This document shows positions 47,389 through 59,707 of a stretch of DNA of 64,000 nucleotides, in pieces. Made by a program: the position numbers and the translations under genes. A model generated the notes under the pieces. The model worked only from the letters and a program-made list of their open reading frames with translations, searched no databases and was not told the origin of the DNA. How positions within the stretch are numbered: the stretch's first letter is position 1; each line of letters opens with the position of its first letter. Source of the stretch: Channallabes apus (Eukaryota > Chordata > Actinopteri > Siluriformes > Clariidae); NCBI GenBank assembly GCA_030522415.1, contig CM060127.1, positions 14,862,646 to 14,926,645 of the forward strand, given 5' to 3'.

Positions 47389-48765
47389 TTCAACATGCTA
47401 CTGGGAAAGTTTCCTTTGTCCTGCTGCCACACTGAAACTCTTTCCAAGAAATATTAAATAAACGCTTTATGTTCCTCTCATAACGTGCTGCATATCACCT
47501 TGATTGTTTCACAAGGTTTAAGATAAGCATTAGGAACTCTCAACATTGCATGCGACTTGATTTTCAGAAGTGAAAGAAAATTTAGGTAGCCCTTAAAATA
47601 GTGTTTTATCTGTCATGTAATGCCAGTTACATACAGTTTCAAAGATAAGCATCATAACCATTACAGATGATCCCAGACATACGAGGGTTCCACATAAGAG
47701 GTTGTTTTATGATTTTTACATTGATGAGATATGGATAATATACAGTGAGCTGTACAATCACAAAGTTAAACAACTAATACTCTACAGTGTAGTGTGTTGC
47801 CAGTGTTTTATTTTTTATATTTAATTATAAGAAACGACTTTCTGCCCAACTGTAAGGTAATGTAGGTATTCTGACCGTGTGTATGATAGGCTAAGCTAAG
47901 CTATAGGTTAGGTTTACACTATTAAATATACTTTTTACTTATTTTAAACAACAAAGTTAATGCTATACCCTCATTGTAATTCTGGGATCCTCTACAGCTA
48001 AATCCTCCTGCATTGCTTTATAAGATTTATGCTTAATACTATTATTATGCAGACACAAGTTGGCGCATTAGAAACAAACCGTCTTAGTCCTTAGGCCGCC
48101 CTGTGAATAAAAACCACACGACATGCATCAGCAATCATGAGTAAAGTGCGTTCTCTGTTTTTCTGTTGGCTCGTTTTTCTGCCTCAGTGTGAGAGCTTTG
48201 AATCATTCCCCGTGATTCATTCAGGCCAGGACCTTGCGTCATGGACTTCGGCAACCGTTAGAGATTCGACTTAATTGCTCTGTGCGCTTGCCGCTGCCAA
48301 GTCAGAGCCTTGTGTTGTCAAAAAGGCTGCAGAAGAGTGCCAAGTGAGGAGCTTGTTTGACTGTTGAGCTTACTCGCCAGTTTAACTAAGCCCATGTTCC
48401 TGGCCTGAGGGACATTTGGAGGAAAAAGGGGTGCTGGTGAACAGAAAGAGCTGTCAGCCCACTGAACTATGGGATATCTGGGTTGCATTTGTGGGAATAG
48501 CAAATGGTTTAGGCTTTTATATCGGTGTGTCAGGTCAAGCTTTGTTTAGATTGACATGATTGTGCCTGGGGGTAAAAAACAGTTAGATCAGATCAGGCGC
48601 ATTCTAGTAAAATTTGTGAGGGTCCATAAATGTTTTGTTTGACAGTGAAATGAGGTGTGGTATCATGTTTTCTTAGCTGCATGGACACCAGGATTGGATA
48701 ACTGCTATAAATTAGACAAAAAGTCAAACTGGGAAATTCTACAGAAGACTTTCCCAGTACAGTGT
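46135..48765. other. unique sequence, no gene seen
   Basis: It contains a TTTA run (about 46291-46310), a (CT)n repeat (47353-47387) and otherwise AT-rich unique DNA. The 46440-46510 region may be the N-terminal remnant of the neighbouring Tc1 relic, but this is too weak to call. Confidence 0.45.
47353..47387. repeat. (CT)n microsatellite
   Basis: A nearly perfect CT run of about 17 units. Confidence 0.95.
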
Positions 48766-48769
48766 AAAG

Positions 48770-49335
48770 CATTTAAATGATGAAAACATTTTAAAGAAGG
48801 CTGTACCTCCATGAGTGACAATCCCAGCGGAGGTGACTCAGAGCTCACTGCAGTCGTTCCTGTGAACATTCAGCAAGTGGAATGCCTGATCCTTGAGAAT
48901 CAATGGACAACTTTGATTCTCAAAGTCGCCGACTTGTGGAAGAGATGCATCTGTCTGTGAGAACTGTACACACAATCATTCACCAATACCACTTGCATAA
49001 TACTGGAACTCTGCTGGGAGTTCTTGCCATATCCCTTGTACAGTCCTGATTTCACTCCACACCATTTCTACATACTTGAGCCATTCACAGAGTTCCTGGG
49101 AGACCAGCATTTCAGACATAAAGTAGGGAGTCCAATCATGGCTCCGTTGTACTGAGAAAACTTCCTACCTTGATGGTATCCAAGCACTAGTGAAACACTG
49201 GAAAAAGTGTAGCAAGTTTTCTCAATGCTGGTCTTCCGGGAACTCCTTGAATGGCTCAAATATGTGGAAATGGCTATAGAGAAATAAATGCAAATTTTTA
49301 CTCTTGTAACAGTCAAGTCCCGGTTTGACTTGAAC
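48770..49335 (+). mobile_element. mariner-like relic, copy 4 (most informative)
   Basis: Broken frames still show the mariner order: LVEEMHLSVRTVHTIIHQYH (about 48935-48995, DNA-binding to catalytic linker), LPYPLYSPDFTPHHFYILEP with EFLGDQHFRH (about 49025-49120, the SPD catalytic block of mariners), and YLDGIQALVKHWKKC (about 49165-49210). The 3' end contains an extra inverted scrap of the SPD-side sequence (about 49220-49275). At least four frame breaks are present. It identifies the whole relic family in this window as mariner-like. Confidence 0.7.
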
Positions 49336-49339
49336 GTAA

Positions 49340-50905
49340 ACACAAGAACGAAAAACAATGTTGTTGGGCTGCTGATCAGACAGTAAAGGATGAAAATATC
49401 TTTCAATTACTTGAAGTCTGTAGCCTCCCTCTGTTCCAATAAGTTGCCTTCAGCTAAATAATTTACATACATGCATGCTGCTAAACCACAACAGAGGATC
49501 TGCAACAAAAAACTGAGGTGGTTTATTTAAAAAAGTAGGGTTGCTAAATTAATGTCAGTGTTTTATACAGTGATCAAAGATCTCTCTCACAGGATTCATT
49601 TTCTTGGTTCCAGTACACAGAAATACTTTGCTGCCCCGAGATATATGGAACTGATTGGCTCTGAATTAATCACTTGCAGTTCTCCTCGGCTTCACAAGAG
49701 CCTCCATATATTAAAATTGCTCAATAGTGTGAGAGCACGTCAAAGTAATACAGCAAGAGTAATGTCCCATGGACCGGAGCGGGATCCCCAAGCAGATTTG
49801 TGCACCAGGACCACAGTATTTCACAACCATAGGTCCCATTATGTGCCTCTCTTTATGTGTGTGTGTGTGTGTGTGTGTGTCCATTTATGTGAACACCCAG
49901 ACTCCCATGTTCCAGAGCTCGTGAATGCTGATGAGTGATGATTTTGCCAGGCGCTGCAGAGTCTGCAGCGACTTGTATGTGTCATGTGCTTGCCTGTGGC
50001 GTACGGTGAGAGTGTGTGTTTACGCGGGAGTGACAGCTAACGGTAAAGCCCTGACCGGTTTTTCTGGTTGTCCTTGCCATCAAGCATCAGCTTGCCTTAA
50101 GAAAGCCTGGGAATCAGGGTGTCTCTACTACGTCGCAGACGCACGGGATCCATTTCCCATCCCACTCGTCCGTTTATTATTTTCCTGTGAGGACTTGCAA
50201 CTTTACAAGGTTAAAAAAAAAACAAAAAGAAAAAAATAGCAAGGCAGAGGGGTGGAGAGAGAATTCAAGATGCAATCCCAAACATTTCCAAACAATATTC
50301 TGAGAAAAGCAGAAACTATGCGGGTTATTAAATAAAGACATATTTTTCAGTTTCATGCTAAAGGGGATGGCGCCTGTTACCCGTCACTCGCTTAGTCTTA
50401 TCTCAGGGAAAGTGTGCATGAGTGCAGATCGGATCTAAAGGGGAAATCGAATATGAATATTACTCACAATGGTCACCTGTCACTGTCCTTTACCACCCCA
50501 AAGCATCATATTTTGGAGAAGCGGCGCTGTCTTCAATGACGCTGTTACATGAAGAACAACAGGAAATCTCGCCTTAGGCGCCCTGATACATTATTCTATG
50601 CCAGGAATCAGACATTACTTTACATCACATCCTGGGTGTGTTGTCATTGTCATCTGTGTTTTTGACTGTCACATTTCATTACATAAAAAAGAATCCCTAA
50701 TCGTGATTTTGTTTACTCGTCAGTTAGATGACTAAAGGCTTACTTTTATACATGGAAACCATTTCACAAACCTTTGCTCCAAATAAGCCAGAGTAGATTT
50801 GAGTTTCTGGATCTAAATCTGCAAATATTTCTGGTCAACTCTGTAATTTCCCCATATTCAACTTCTGCATTCAGTTTACTTTATTTATTATAACGTTTTT
50901 TCAAA
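49340..50905. other. unique sequence, no gene seen
   Basis: It includes a GT run (49857-49880) and an A-rich stretch near 50210-50238. The plus frames at 49552-50239 have no domain and cross the GT repeat. Confidence 0.5.
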
Positions 50906-50909
50906 TTCA

Positions 50910-51280
50910 AATTAATTTTTACATTTTTATTTGTCACATACACAGTCATACATAGTACCATACGCAGTGAAATGCTTAGACAACTGCCCATGACCTAATA
51001 ATAAAAGACTATGAATAGCAAATAAATATGTAAAAGAAAATAGAAGGTACATTTCAATACGAAAGAATAGAATAAAATATAAAATAAAATAATGTACAGT
51101 ACAAAATATACAATATAAGAAAAATATTTGAACAAATATAGAAAAATAAGAAAAACAGCTGTACAATATAGAAATATAGAATTTATGGAATTTTTGTGTG
51201 GGAATGAAATTGAATATAAATGGAAATGTCCAGGGGGTGTGCAAATGTGCCTGAAATTGTAATGATTCACATATCCACAT
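50910..51280 (-). mobile_element. LINE/SINE 3'-end repeat
   Basis: TTTATTTGTCACATACACAG followed by CAGTGAAATGCTTAGACAAC and a long A-rich, AT-repetitive stretch is a dispersed repeat end also seen in related form at about 32850-33040. No protein-coding part was found. Family uncertain. Confidence 0.4.
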
Positions 51281-51434
51281 ATTTAAAGTGACTTTGTGAC
51301 TTTTTTTAGGTACCTTTTACCTCAGGTACCTTTTACAAGCATATTTTTTAGGTCCTTCTCCAGTGTTACTTTTTGTGGGGACCAGAACCTTTTTAGGCTT
51401 TGGCTACCAAGACGTGATTTTAAAAAACTAAGGG

Positions 51435-52035
51435 GCGTTAGGTCAAACCAGGACTTTTCACTGTGCAGAATAACAGAGCATAGTTATGAGAGTAAAAATT
51501 CCATTTATTTCTCTATATAATCCCCTGCTACACTAATGCACTTATCACAGAATTTCACTAGTGCTTGGGTAACATCAAGATAAAATGTTTTCTCAGTACA
51601 CCAGAGCCATGATTGGAATGCTTGCTTCATGTCTAAAACACTGGCCTTCCAAGAACTCCTTTAATGGTCCAAACATGTAGAAATGGTTTGGAGTGAGGTG
51701 TGGACTATACAGAGGATGTGGCAATAACTCCCAGACGAGTTAATGTAATGCGCACCTGTAAAGTGGTGTTGTTGAATGATTGTGTGTACAGTTCCCATAC
51801 ACAGAGGAATCTCTTCCATAATTTGGTTACGATTTATCTTGGAATTTTAAGGACTAGGTGTTCCACTCACTGAATGTTCACGGGAATGACTGCAGTGTGC
51901 TCTGAGCCACCTCGGCCAGGATCTTCATTCACAACTGTACATACTTCTTTAATATTTTTTGCACTATTTAAATGTTTTAATGCAGCTAAGAGTCTCATCA
52001 ATGTACTGTGCATTACGTCTCTTGTAAATGTTCAT
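51435..52035 (-). mobile_element. mariner-like relic, copy 5
   Basis: The antisense counterpart of the 48.77-kb copy over most of its length: TTTCTCTATATAATCCCCTG, CACTAGTGCTTGGGTAACAT, GGCCTTCCAAGAACTCCTTT, GTGTGTACAGTTCCCATACA, GAGCCACCTCGGCCAGGATC and GCAGCTAAGAGTCTCATC. It begins with AGGTCAAACCAGGACTTTTC, which parallels the GGTTTGACTT end of copies 1 and 4, so this is probably close to a true terminus. Coding is destroyed. Confidence 0.6.
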
Positions 52036-53354
52036 TCAGTCCCTGAAATCCTTCCTGAGCTTCCTTCATTGAACATACATGTATACTAATAAAGCATTGA
52101 TGGTAAATTGGCTGGAGAATCAGTCGAAAATAACCTGAAAAAAATCATGAGATTCAGGAACTAACTTAGATCTGGAACCTTCAGTGGAAACACACCTAAA
52201 TACGTCCTTAAGGTATTCCTTGTTGTTAACACATTGCTACACAAGGTTCCTGTTGTGCACATGCTCCAACACCAAAGAACTAAAGTGGTGAGAACCTCAG
52301 TCAGTAGGATTTTAGTAATGATGATTCATGAACTAAATCAGAACTGGCTCCTCTAATTGAAAACAAACCTAAAGACCTTGGGTCTGTAAAATCCATTCTG
52401 AGGTCCTGAAAAGGTACTGAATCTGACCTGGTTTCACCAATGAAAAGTACTAAAAGGACTTCTTTATGTTTAATAAGTTGCTTGTCTCCTAAAACATTCC
52501 TGTGGTGAAAAAATGACTGGAACCTCACTCATCATCCGATGAGCAATCCTCCTCAAATCCTGCGAAAAAACAAGGCCACAAAACAGAACAACAATGACAA
52601 TACACTCAGGAGGCGTCCTGGCACCCTGAGTGAGGCTTTCTTGTTTTTTCTTTGCTTTATTTATTGATTTTTAATATATATATATATATATATATATTAC
52701 ATTTTGATCGTGAAGATATGTGCTTTAAGAGAGTACTGTTTCTGAAAAAAAAAGAAAAAAAAGAAAAAAGAAAATCTACTGCTTTTCCTAATGGACAGTG
52801 ACAGGTGTGACACTGCTGTGAGTAATACTGGTATTCGATTACTGAAGCTGGTTTTATTTTCGAGGAGGCGTAGCACTGCTGGAAAAGCAGAAAACTACCT
52901 AAGAAACTATCTACACTTCCTCTTTAACTACATAAGAAAGTGGAGAATCAGAAAAGCTATGTGTATGTAGAGCTGAGACATAATGTACTGTATATTAGGG
53001 GATAAATAGTTGGTTTAAATAGTTGGCAGGACAACTTGGCTGTGACTTTGCTGCAATCTTAAACATTTTATGCATTGTTCAGTTTTGTTGCACATGTTGT
53101 CCTTACATACTGTACATGCAGTACATTATTGTTAATTCTATAGCAACAACCTTCCATAGGCAAGCATTGCACACAAATTAAAATGATATAATAATAATAA
53201 GGAGTATTAAAAAAAGGCTTGTAAAGGAATGTCAAGTGCTTTATGACAGTCAGTAAAGTTTCTCTGAAGCGAAGTCATCAAGCCTTCAAAAGGAGTTTAT
53301 GTTTTGTTAGGTAAAATAATGAGATGTTTTTTTTTCTTTTCTTGATAATTCACA
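52036..53354. other. unique sequence, no gene seen
   Basis: It holds an (AT)n run (52674-52697). The stretches at 51290-51430 and 52150-52560 contain repeated GGTACCTTTT/GGAACC-type motifs and may be ends of an old DNA element, but no inverted repeat could be fixed. Confidence 0.45.
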
Positions 53355-53634
53355 TCTCCAGGGTGGGGGTTCGAATCTCGACTGCTGTTGTTATGCATAG
53401 TCTTAGTCATAGTGGTGGCTTTACCACATGCACAGTACAGTATGTTTGGTGTTCCCAGATTGCCTGGGTGTGAGTTTGTCTGGGTTTGCCCTGGGACAGG
53501 TTGGCACCCGACCCAGGGTGTACCCTGCCTTGTACCCTAATTTCCCTGACATAGGTTCCAGGACACTGTGACCCTACAGTGGATAAGTTGTATAGACAGT
53601 GGATGCATTGATGGATGGATGGATGGATGGATGT
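53355..53634 (+). mobile_element. V-SINE-like element with GGATG tail
   Basis: A head remnant GGGGGTTCGAATCTCGAC (B-box-like) comes first. GGTGTTCCCAGATTGCC, CCAGGGTGTACCCTGCC and TTCCAGGACACTGTGACC follow, and a GGATGGATGGATGGATG tail ends it. It is internally shortened: the TTTGCATGTTCTCCC block is missing. Confidence 0.6.
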
Positions 53635-53639
53635 CATGA

Positions 53640-55005
53640 CACATTGTCTATTGACATTGGAAAGGGGATAAATAGTTAGTAACATGAATATTTCCCTGAA
53701 ACATGATGGTAAACTGCTAATGAAGGAGTCTGGCTAACAGTAATTCCACTTAGCATGAAGTCTATTATACAATTTCAATGGGTTCTGTTTACAGCTTGTG
53801 AACTCAAAGGTATTTTGGTGGACTAAAAGAATGGGTGTGAACACGATGAAGGGTCAGTTTCCCAGCTTTTCTGTGTATGTGAGGCAGAAAGACGCTGTTG
53901 TTGAAATGTGAAACAGAAGGTGGTGGCATCCGGGAGATGGTTGTGCTGTCCAGTGTATTTCATATCAGAAATGTAATTTTGTGAGAGCGTGGCTATGGCC
54001 GGTCTCGACCTCATCCATGCTCCCACTCTTTTTGTCCTGTTGCCTCAGGAGCTGAATGTTTCTGCTGAGACAGAGACAAGAACAGTCATGCCAGGCCTCC
54101 CCTCCCCACGCCGCTCGCAAAGTCACATTCCGCGAGACACTTTTCCCACCGAAACCCAAACACACAGCTCTATTCTTTCCTGGCTCAGGCCCAGAAAAGT
54201 GGGTGTTCACATGAGAGGGGTCGTGTATGCTGCCCGAGGCGACGGTGACCCTCCTGGACCAGGGGTACAGCCCACTACCAGGAAAAACACTCGTTCTCCT
54301 GTCAAACAATGATGAGTCCACGTTCAGATTCAAGAACACACACACGCACTCCGTCACGCAGTCCCCTGCTCAGTAATACCCACAGATTGTGCTTGTGTGT
54401 CAGTACATGTGATCAAGTTTTTCAATTCCTTTGTTGGTTAGGCTTTATTTTTCTGAAGGCTGTGGTTTCAAATTATGCTTTAAGAGAACAGGAAGTGACC
54501 TCTTGGGATGGACAGCTCTGTTCCCTAAAGAGCAATTCCACCTTTTCTGTACCACCGCACTCCAGGAAGGTTAAAACTAAGCCTGAGGCACAGAGTAACA
54601 CCCGACACCGCTCATCTCTAACGGGATCTGTTGTGTAAGACACATAAGAGCTCATGGAGAGAGGAAACATCTTAATCCAACAATACAGCATATGAGATCC
54701 AGACTATTTTATCCTGTCGGGTATCTGTAATTATTCTTCGTGCTTTCATTTCTTTTCAGTAATCAAGTTATCCTGATGGATCTGAAGACTTTCTCTGGAA
54801 CAAGAAAAACCATCTATCCCCAAGACTTTTTTCTTTTGGACCAGACAACTTAAGGGAAATCCACACAAACACAAAATTCTCACAGAGAGTATAAGGATTG
54901 AAAAAGGACCCCTTAAGTAGCTGTGAAGTAGTAATCATACCTAGTAATTTATAACTGATTTATATTTTAATGATTTAGTAATTAAATGAACATCTGTTTA
55001 CAAAT
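53640..55005. other. unique sequence, no gene seen
   Basis: Overlapping open frames on both strands near 53965-54638 have no recognisable domain and no agreement with splice sites. The 54090-54300 part is more GC-rich than its surroundings. Confidence 0.45.
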
Positions 55006-55007
55006 CT

Positions 55008-55140
55008 TTGATTCCCGTCTCTGTGTGCATGGAGTTTGCATGTTCTCCCCGTGCTTGGTGGGTTTCCTCCGGGTACTCCGGTTTCCTCCCACAGTCCAAA
55101 GACATGCAAATTAGGCTAACTGGCGTTCCCAAATTGACCA

Positions 55141-55191
<51 letters not shown>

Positions 55192-55319
55192 CTGATTGGC
55201 ACGCTGTCCAGGGTGTACCCTGCCTCATGCCCTGAGTCTCCTGGGATAGGCTCCAGGTCCCCGCGACCCTAAATACAGGATAAAGCGGTATAGAAGATGA
55301 ATGAATGAATGAATGAATT
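55008..55319 (+). mobile_element. V-SINE-like element containing a GT microsatellite
   Basis: It starts at the B-box side (TTGATTCCCGTCTCTGTGTG). TTTGCATGTTCTCCCCGTGC and CTCCGGTTTCCTCCCACAG follow. A (GT)n expansion lies at 55143-55189. Next come CCAGGGTGTACCCTGCCTC, GGATAAAGCGGTATAGAAG and a GAATGAATGAATG tail. The tRNA-like A-box head is missing. Confidence 0.7.
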
Positions 55320-57226
55320 ACAAATCTTTGCTAATCAAGATTTTACAGTGGAATTGCTTTTGTTGGTGTGTATTGATGCATGGCTCTTTGGGATGCACTT
55401 AATAATTGCTTCTAAGTCGTTCTGAATTGCCATGTGTTGTATTTCACGGTTATTGCGAGATAATTAGTTGCTATCAATTAGAAAGCTTGAAATGTCAGTA
55501 TTAGTTAATGGTACCTACACATCATTTTATGAAGTGAAAAGCACAGCATGTTCTGTAGAATCCTCTCATTTGCAAAAGAAGCACTGAATTAACTGAACAG
55601 GAGGAATCATATATTTGCACACTATCGAGGAAATCACATTATGATAACAAATCAAACTTCTGCAAATTAATCTCCTCATTCCTTTCTTCATCCATTTTCA
55701 CACGCATGTTTCTCTTTTGAATAAGTCCACAACAAAATGCTGCATATGAAAACAGAAGCTACGAGTTGCTAGGTCCTATTATTATCAGTGTCACAGACTC
55801 AGGTAATCTGGTAGCTAATCAGTTAATCATCAGGTCATTTTTCTGTTATTTTAACGGCTCCAAAATACACCTCGAACATACAGTACTTATCAACGAAAAA
55901 GAACACTAATGTCGGTCAACAGTACTAACGGAACATAGTCTAATGTCGGTGAACGGTACTTCTGTTGTTCACTGCAAATGATCAAATATAATTTGATCAT
56001 TTGTAAAAGGTCAAAACAAGACTTTAGATTTATCATCATAAGGAATATTAGGGTGTAAAATCCTTAACACAGACTCTACAGCTTACTGTTTAGACGAGGT
56101 AAATATACTTATCAACTCATCACAGTTAGCTGACTAGACGTAGAGGATTTAGCTGCTAACATGTTTTCTTCCCAGTTTGTAGGTTGATGTAATTCCAAGT
56201 TACGACTCCCCACTTCTGAGTTCATTTGATCATAGCGCTCAGGTCTGTTCATTATATCATATTTTTTTAATGTTAATTTTTCCTTCAGTTTTTACGTTCT
56301 TTGCTTCATCCAAAAATAAAGTTTTGGGTCACAGATTTGATCATATGAACACAAAAAGTGTATGTTTTTGGAACTTCTGGATCAGACCAGACTGAATAGC
56401 AATAGCAATAGTTCCACCTTATCACCACTTCCAGACAATTTAATCCTTGTGTTTGTCGTTTTTCACTTTCCAAATTTAGCCTTCTCTCCTGCTCAAAACG
56501 CATTCTTTTAATGTTTTTCCTTACTCATTCGACATTGTGCTATCGTTCCTCTGGTATGTTTTTGCTTTTTCTTGGCGGCATTTAAACATGCTGTTCATGT
56601 GGACAGGATTTTTTTTTTTTTTTTGAGGGGGAAGTAGATGTATAAAGACTCATTTTTCGAAATGTCTGTTTATGTGCGGATAGGGTCAAAGATTATTTGA
56701 AGCTTTCTAGCTTTAATTACCCCATAACTGAAATGGCAAAGACACCGAACATATCTTGACCATTTTTGGGGGCTTTCAGCAAAATGGTTTCGATTTTATT
56801 TTTGAAATGTTAAACTGTTCCTTTTAAGGAGGAAGTATAGTAAGTAAACAATTAATTAAATTGAAAAAAGTCCAATTATGAAACAAGTGATTCAACACTA
56901 TAATAAGAGATATAGAAACTACACAGAAGGACACACCAAGGATATAACGAGGATGACAGATACAGTAAAATGAGCAAATTGGAGAAACTGTGGCAATAAA
57001 GCTGAGTGTGTGGGTGTTCTTAGAGGAGTGTGTTTGTGTGTGGGAAAATTAGTTGCAGGAGGCATGGCAGCCTCGCCGGGTGGTGTTGCAAGAGGAGAGG
57101 AAACATTGTGATGAGAGATGTGAGTGTGATGTTTAAACGTGTTTGTGTGTGCTTAAGGAAGATCAAGGAAGAAAAAAAGGGCCAAAAAAAAAGGTGGTGA
57201 ATGGAGTGAAAAAGGAAATGTGGTTA

Positions 57227-57229
<3 letters not shown>
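55320..57229. other. unique sequence, no gene seen
   Basis: AT-rich; a poly(T) run lies near 56609-56624. No element or exon was recognised. Confidence 0.5.

Positions 57230-57271
<42 letters not shown>
57230..57271. repeat. (GT)n microsatellite
   Basis: A perfect GT run of about 20 units, not inside a recognised SINE. Confidence 0.95.
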
Positions 57272-57274
<3 letters not shown>

Positions 57275-58205
57275 TTTAAGAGAACGAGGAGCAATAAAGA
57301 GGAGGAGAGTAAAAGTTGAATAACAGTAAGAGTATTGAGGAGCGCTGATGATGAGATTACGTGCTGTATGTTTCAGCCAAATCACAGAGGCGTGTTTGTG
57401 TTCTGATTGGGAAAGGCCAAGCGGAGGCAGCTATTATTTGGATGCAACCAACAAAGTGCTCAGCGGAGATGAATCTCCTTAGATTGGATAAACAATCCAA
57501 GATGCTCATGATGTGTGACTGTGAAAGAGATATAACAAAAATATCGCATTTTGGATAGATTTCTGTAAACTCATGTGCATGCCCAGGGTTTATATCTTTG
57601 CTTGTCCCACATTTGAATAACTTATTCATCCCTTTGCCAAGAAGCGATGCTCTCAAGCTGAATAAACAATGATGTGAGCGGCATGGCCTTGGAGCAGTCT
57701 GCTGGCACGGTGTGGAGAGAGGTCACAGCCTCTGAAACAGACTGGTGAAGAGAGAGAAATAGACAGAGAGAGAACAAAAATCCTGGCTCACTCATGCTCT
57801 CGTAAAGGAGTTGGACTGCCGCCCGTGTCTCTGGAGATGTCACAGGACTTCTGAATGAGTTCGAAGATATATAAACACTGTTCTGAGCTTCCACAGTGCT
57901 GCCTGTAAAGATATGCACTCATAAAAAATAAGTAAGCAGACTCAAATAAAGATGAGTCATGAAGACACGGGCAATTAACACAAGAGGATGCTGGAAAAAA
58001 AGAACAATGCATGATGAATAATTGTTGCATTGAAAAAAAAAAAGCAACAACTACAAGTGTGTATTAGAGATGGAACTAAATAGTAATCAAACTGTGCTCA
58101 AATAGAGATATGAATTAGGGGCCACTATTCATTAAAGTCATTCATTCATAAAAGTAATATTTGTGCCGGGGTCTCCAAAAGTTATATTTTCATCTATTTC
58201 AAAAA
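57272..58205. other. unique sequence, no gene seen
   Basis: No element or exon was recognised. Confidence 0.45.
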
Positions 58206-58614
58206 ATATATTCCGGAGATCACGAGTTTGATTCCCGGGTGATGCTGTAACCTCTCACAGCCGGAGGTCTAGAGAGAGCTGATTGGCCGAGCTCTCTCAG
58301 AGGAGAGGGATGAGAGGTACTTAGTGCCCCACACAATAATCACGTCTCTACAGCCAATCAGGGGCGTCAGTAAACGGTAGCCGCCCCCAACGGTGAGTGA
58401 GTGACAGTTCGAAAAGATGTGGTCGGCTGCCGTCATGTGGTTCGAAGGAAACATGTGATAGTATTCGGCCCTCTCAACCAAGTAGTAGTATTAGTAGCCT
58501 TAATGTGTGAGCCCCCTAGTGACGGGGAGGAATTGGACACGACTAAATTAGGGAGAAAATCGGGGTAAAATTACCCCCCCCCCCCCAAAAAAAAAAAAAA
58601 AAAAAAAAAAAAAC
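58206..58614 (+). mobile_element. tRNA-type SINE with poly(A) tail, different family
   Basis: GGAGATCACGAGTTTGATTC then CCGGGTGATGCT (B-box-like) is followed by GGCCGAGCTCTCTCAGAGG, CCAATCAGGGGCGTCAG and the tail GAATTGGACACGACTAAATT then AGGGAGAAAATCGGGG. It ends in a C-run (58574-58586) and a run of about 27 A (58587-58613). This organisation matches a common teleost SINE type; the exact family name is not certain. Confidence 0.5.

Positions 58615-58616
<2 letters not shown>

Positions 58617-58671
<55 letters not shown>
58617..58671. repeat. (AT)n microsatellite
   Basis: A perfect AT run of about 27 units immediately after the poly(A) of the SINE and before a V-SINE-like fragment. Confidence 0.95.
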
Positions 58672-58674
<3 letters not shown>

Positions 58675-58965
58675 CAAAAGACATGACATGCAGATTAAGC
58701 TAATTTGTGTTCCCAAATTGCCCATTCTGTGTGTGTGTAAGCGTGCCCTTTGATGGATTGGCTCATCCTGTCCACGCCTCATGCCCTAAGTCTATTGGAT
58801 AACCTTCAGGCCCTTGCGACCCTACATTATAGATAAAGTGGTATAGATGATGAGTGAGTGAGTGAGGAATCCCAAGTGCTGGGAATCCCTGGGATAGGCT
58901 CACGACCCTGTATACAGGCTAAGTTTTATAGAATGTGAATGAATGAATGAATAAATAAATAAATA
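58672..58965 (+). mobile_element. V-SINE-like fragment with duplicated tail
   Basis: It starts inside the conserved core (GTCCAAAAGACATGACATGC), then GTGTTCCCAAATTGCCCA and CCTTGCGACCCTACATTA, with a GAGTGAGTGAGTGAG tail at about 58850. A second GGGATAGGCTC...GAATGAATGAATGAAT tail piece follows directly (58890-58960), so the 3' part is present twice. Confidence 0.55.
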
Positions 58966-59095
58966 AAAACATTTACTTTATTTATTTTACAGTGTTGGCT
59001 ATTATCAAATATAAACAATGGTACCTTGATTTGGGAAAACCTTTGTTTTAAAAGCTCACACTGAAGTATATCATTTCAGAAGCTGAATAAAGTTA

Positions 59096-59697
59096 CACCA
59101 TATGGCCAAAGGTTTTTTTCGGACACCTAACCATCAGATTGGCTCAGGCTGGCTGAATAGTACATGCCAGATTTATTCCCAGTGGTTAAGGCATTGGACT
59201 ATGGTTCGGAAGATCCCAGGTTCAAACACCACAACCACCAAGTTGCCACTGTTGGGACCTTGAGCAAGGCCCTTAACCCTCAACTGCTCAGATGTGTAAT
59301 GAGATTTTTAAAAAAAAGTAAGTCGCTCTGGATAAGAGCGTCTGCCAAATGCCTAAATGTAAATGTGAAGTCTTTCTGGTGGACATTGGAGCGTGGCTGT
59401 GGGGATTTATGTTTATTCAACTACAAGAGCATCGATTTTGCACAGGCTCCATTCCAATTCAGCCCAAATGAGTTAGGGCAGGTTTCTGTGGAGGGCCACA
59501 CTATGTTTTCACGGAGCTGGCTTTGGGGATCTCACAGGGGTGTTGACATGCTGGATAACGGTTTGGCTCTTTCAGTTCCAGTGAAGGTAAATTGTAATGC
59601 TACAGCATACAAAGGTATCTTTTGTTGGGAGCGGTTTGGAAAAAACGCATGTATGGCTGTGATGGTCAGGTCTTCAAATAAGTTTGGCCTTATAGTG
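59096..59697. mobile_element. Tc1/mariner-type MITE with a nested SINE
   Basis: Terminal inverted repeats of about 40 bp: left CACCATATGGCCAAAGG with CGGACACCTAACCATCA, right complement TGATGGTCAGGTCTTC with TTTGGCCTTATAGTG. TA lies at each edge (59094-59095 and 59698-59699). The interior (GACATTGGAGCGTGGCTGTG, AATTGTAATGCTACAGCATA) has no transposase frame. A SINE at about 59180-59368 has inserted into it. Confidence 0.75.
59180..59368 (+). mobile_element. tRNA-derived SINE, 5'-truncated
   Basis: AGTGGTTAAGGCATTGGACT, CCCAGGTTCAAACACCACAA (B box), GCCACTGTTGGGACCTTGAG and the tail CGCTCTGGATAAGAGCGTCT then AAATGCCTAAATGTAAATG match the SINE at 25101. The first roughly 20 bases of the head are missing. 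A long open frame crosses this SINE, the MITE and the next SINE; it is an artefact. Confidence 0.75.
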
Positions 59698-59707
59698 TAT
59701 GTTCTGC

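Noticed and set aside
51290..52560. Possible DNA transposon around mariner copy 5 (GGTACCTTTT and GGAACC motifs)
   Set aside because: No matching inverted ends or target duplication could be fixed by eye.
53965..54638. Overlapping frames of 107-130 codons on both strands
   Set aside because: Opposing frames of similar length in one moderately GC-rich patch; neither shows a recognisable motif.
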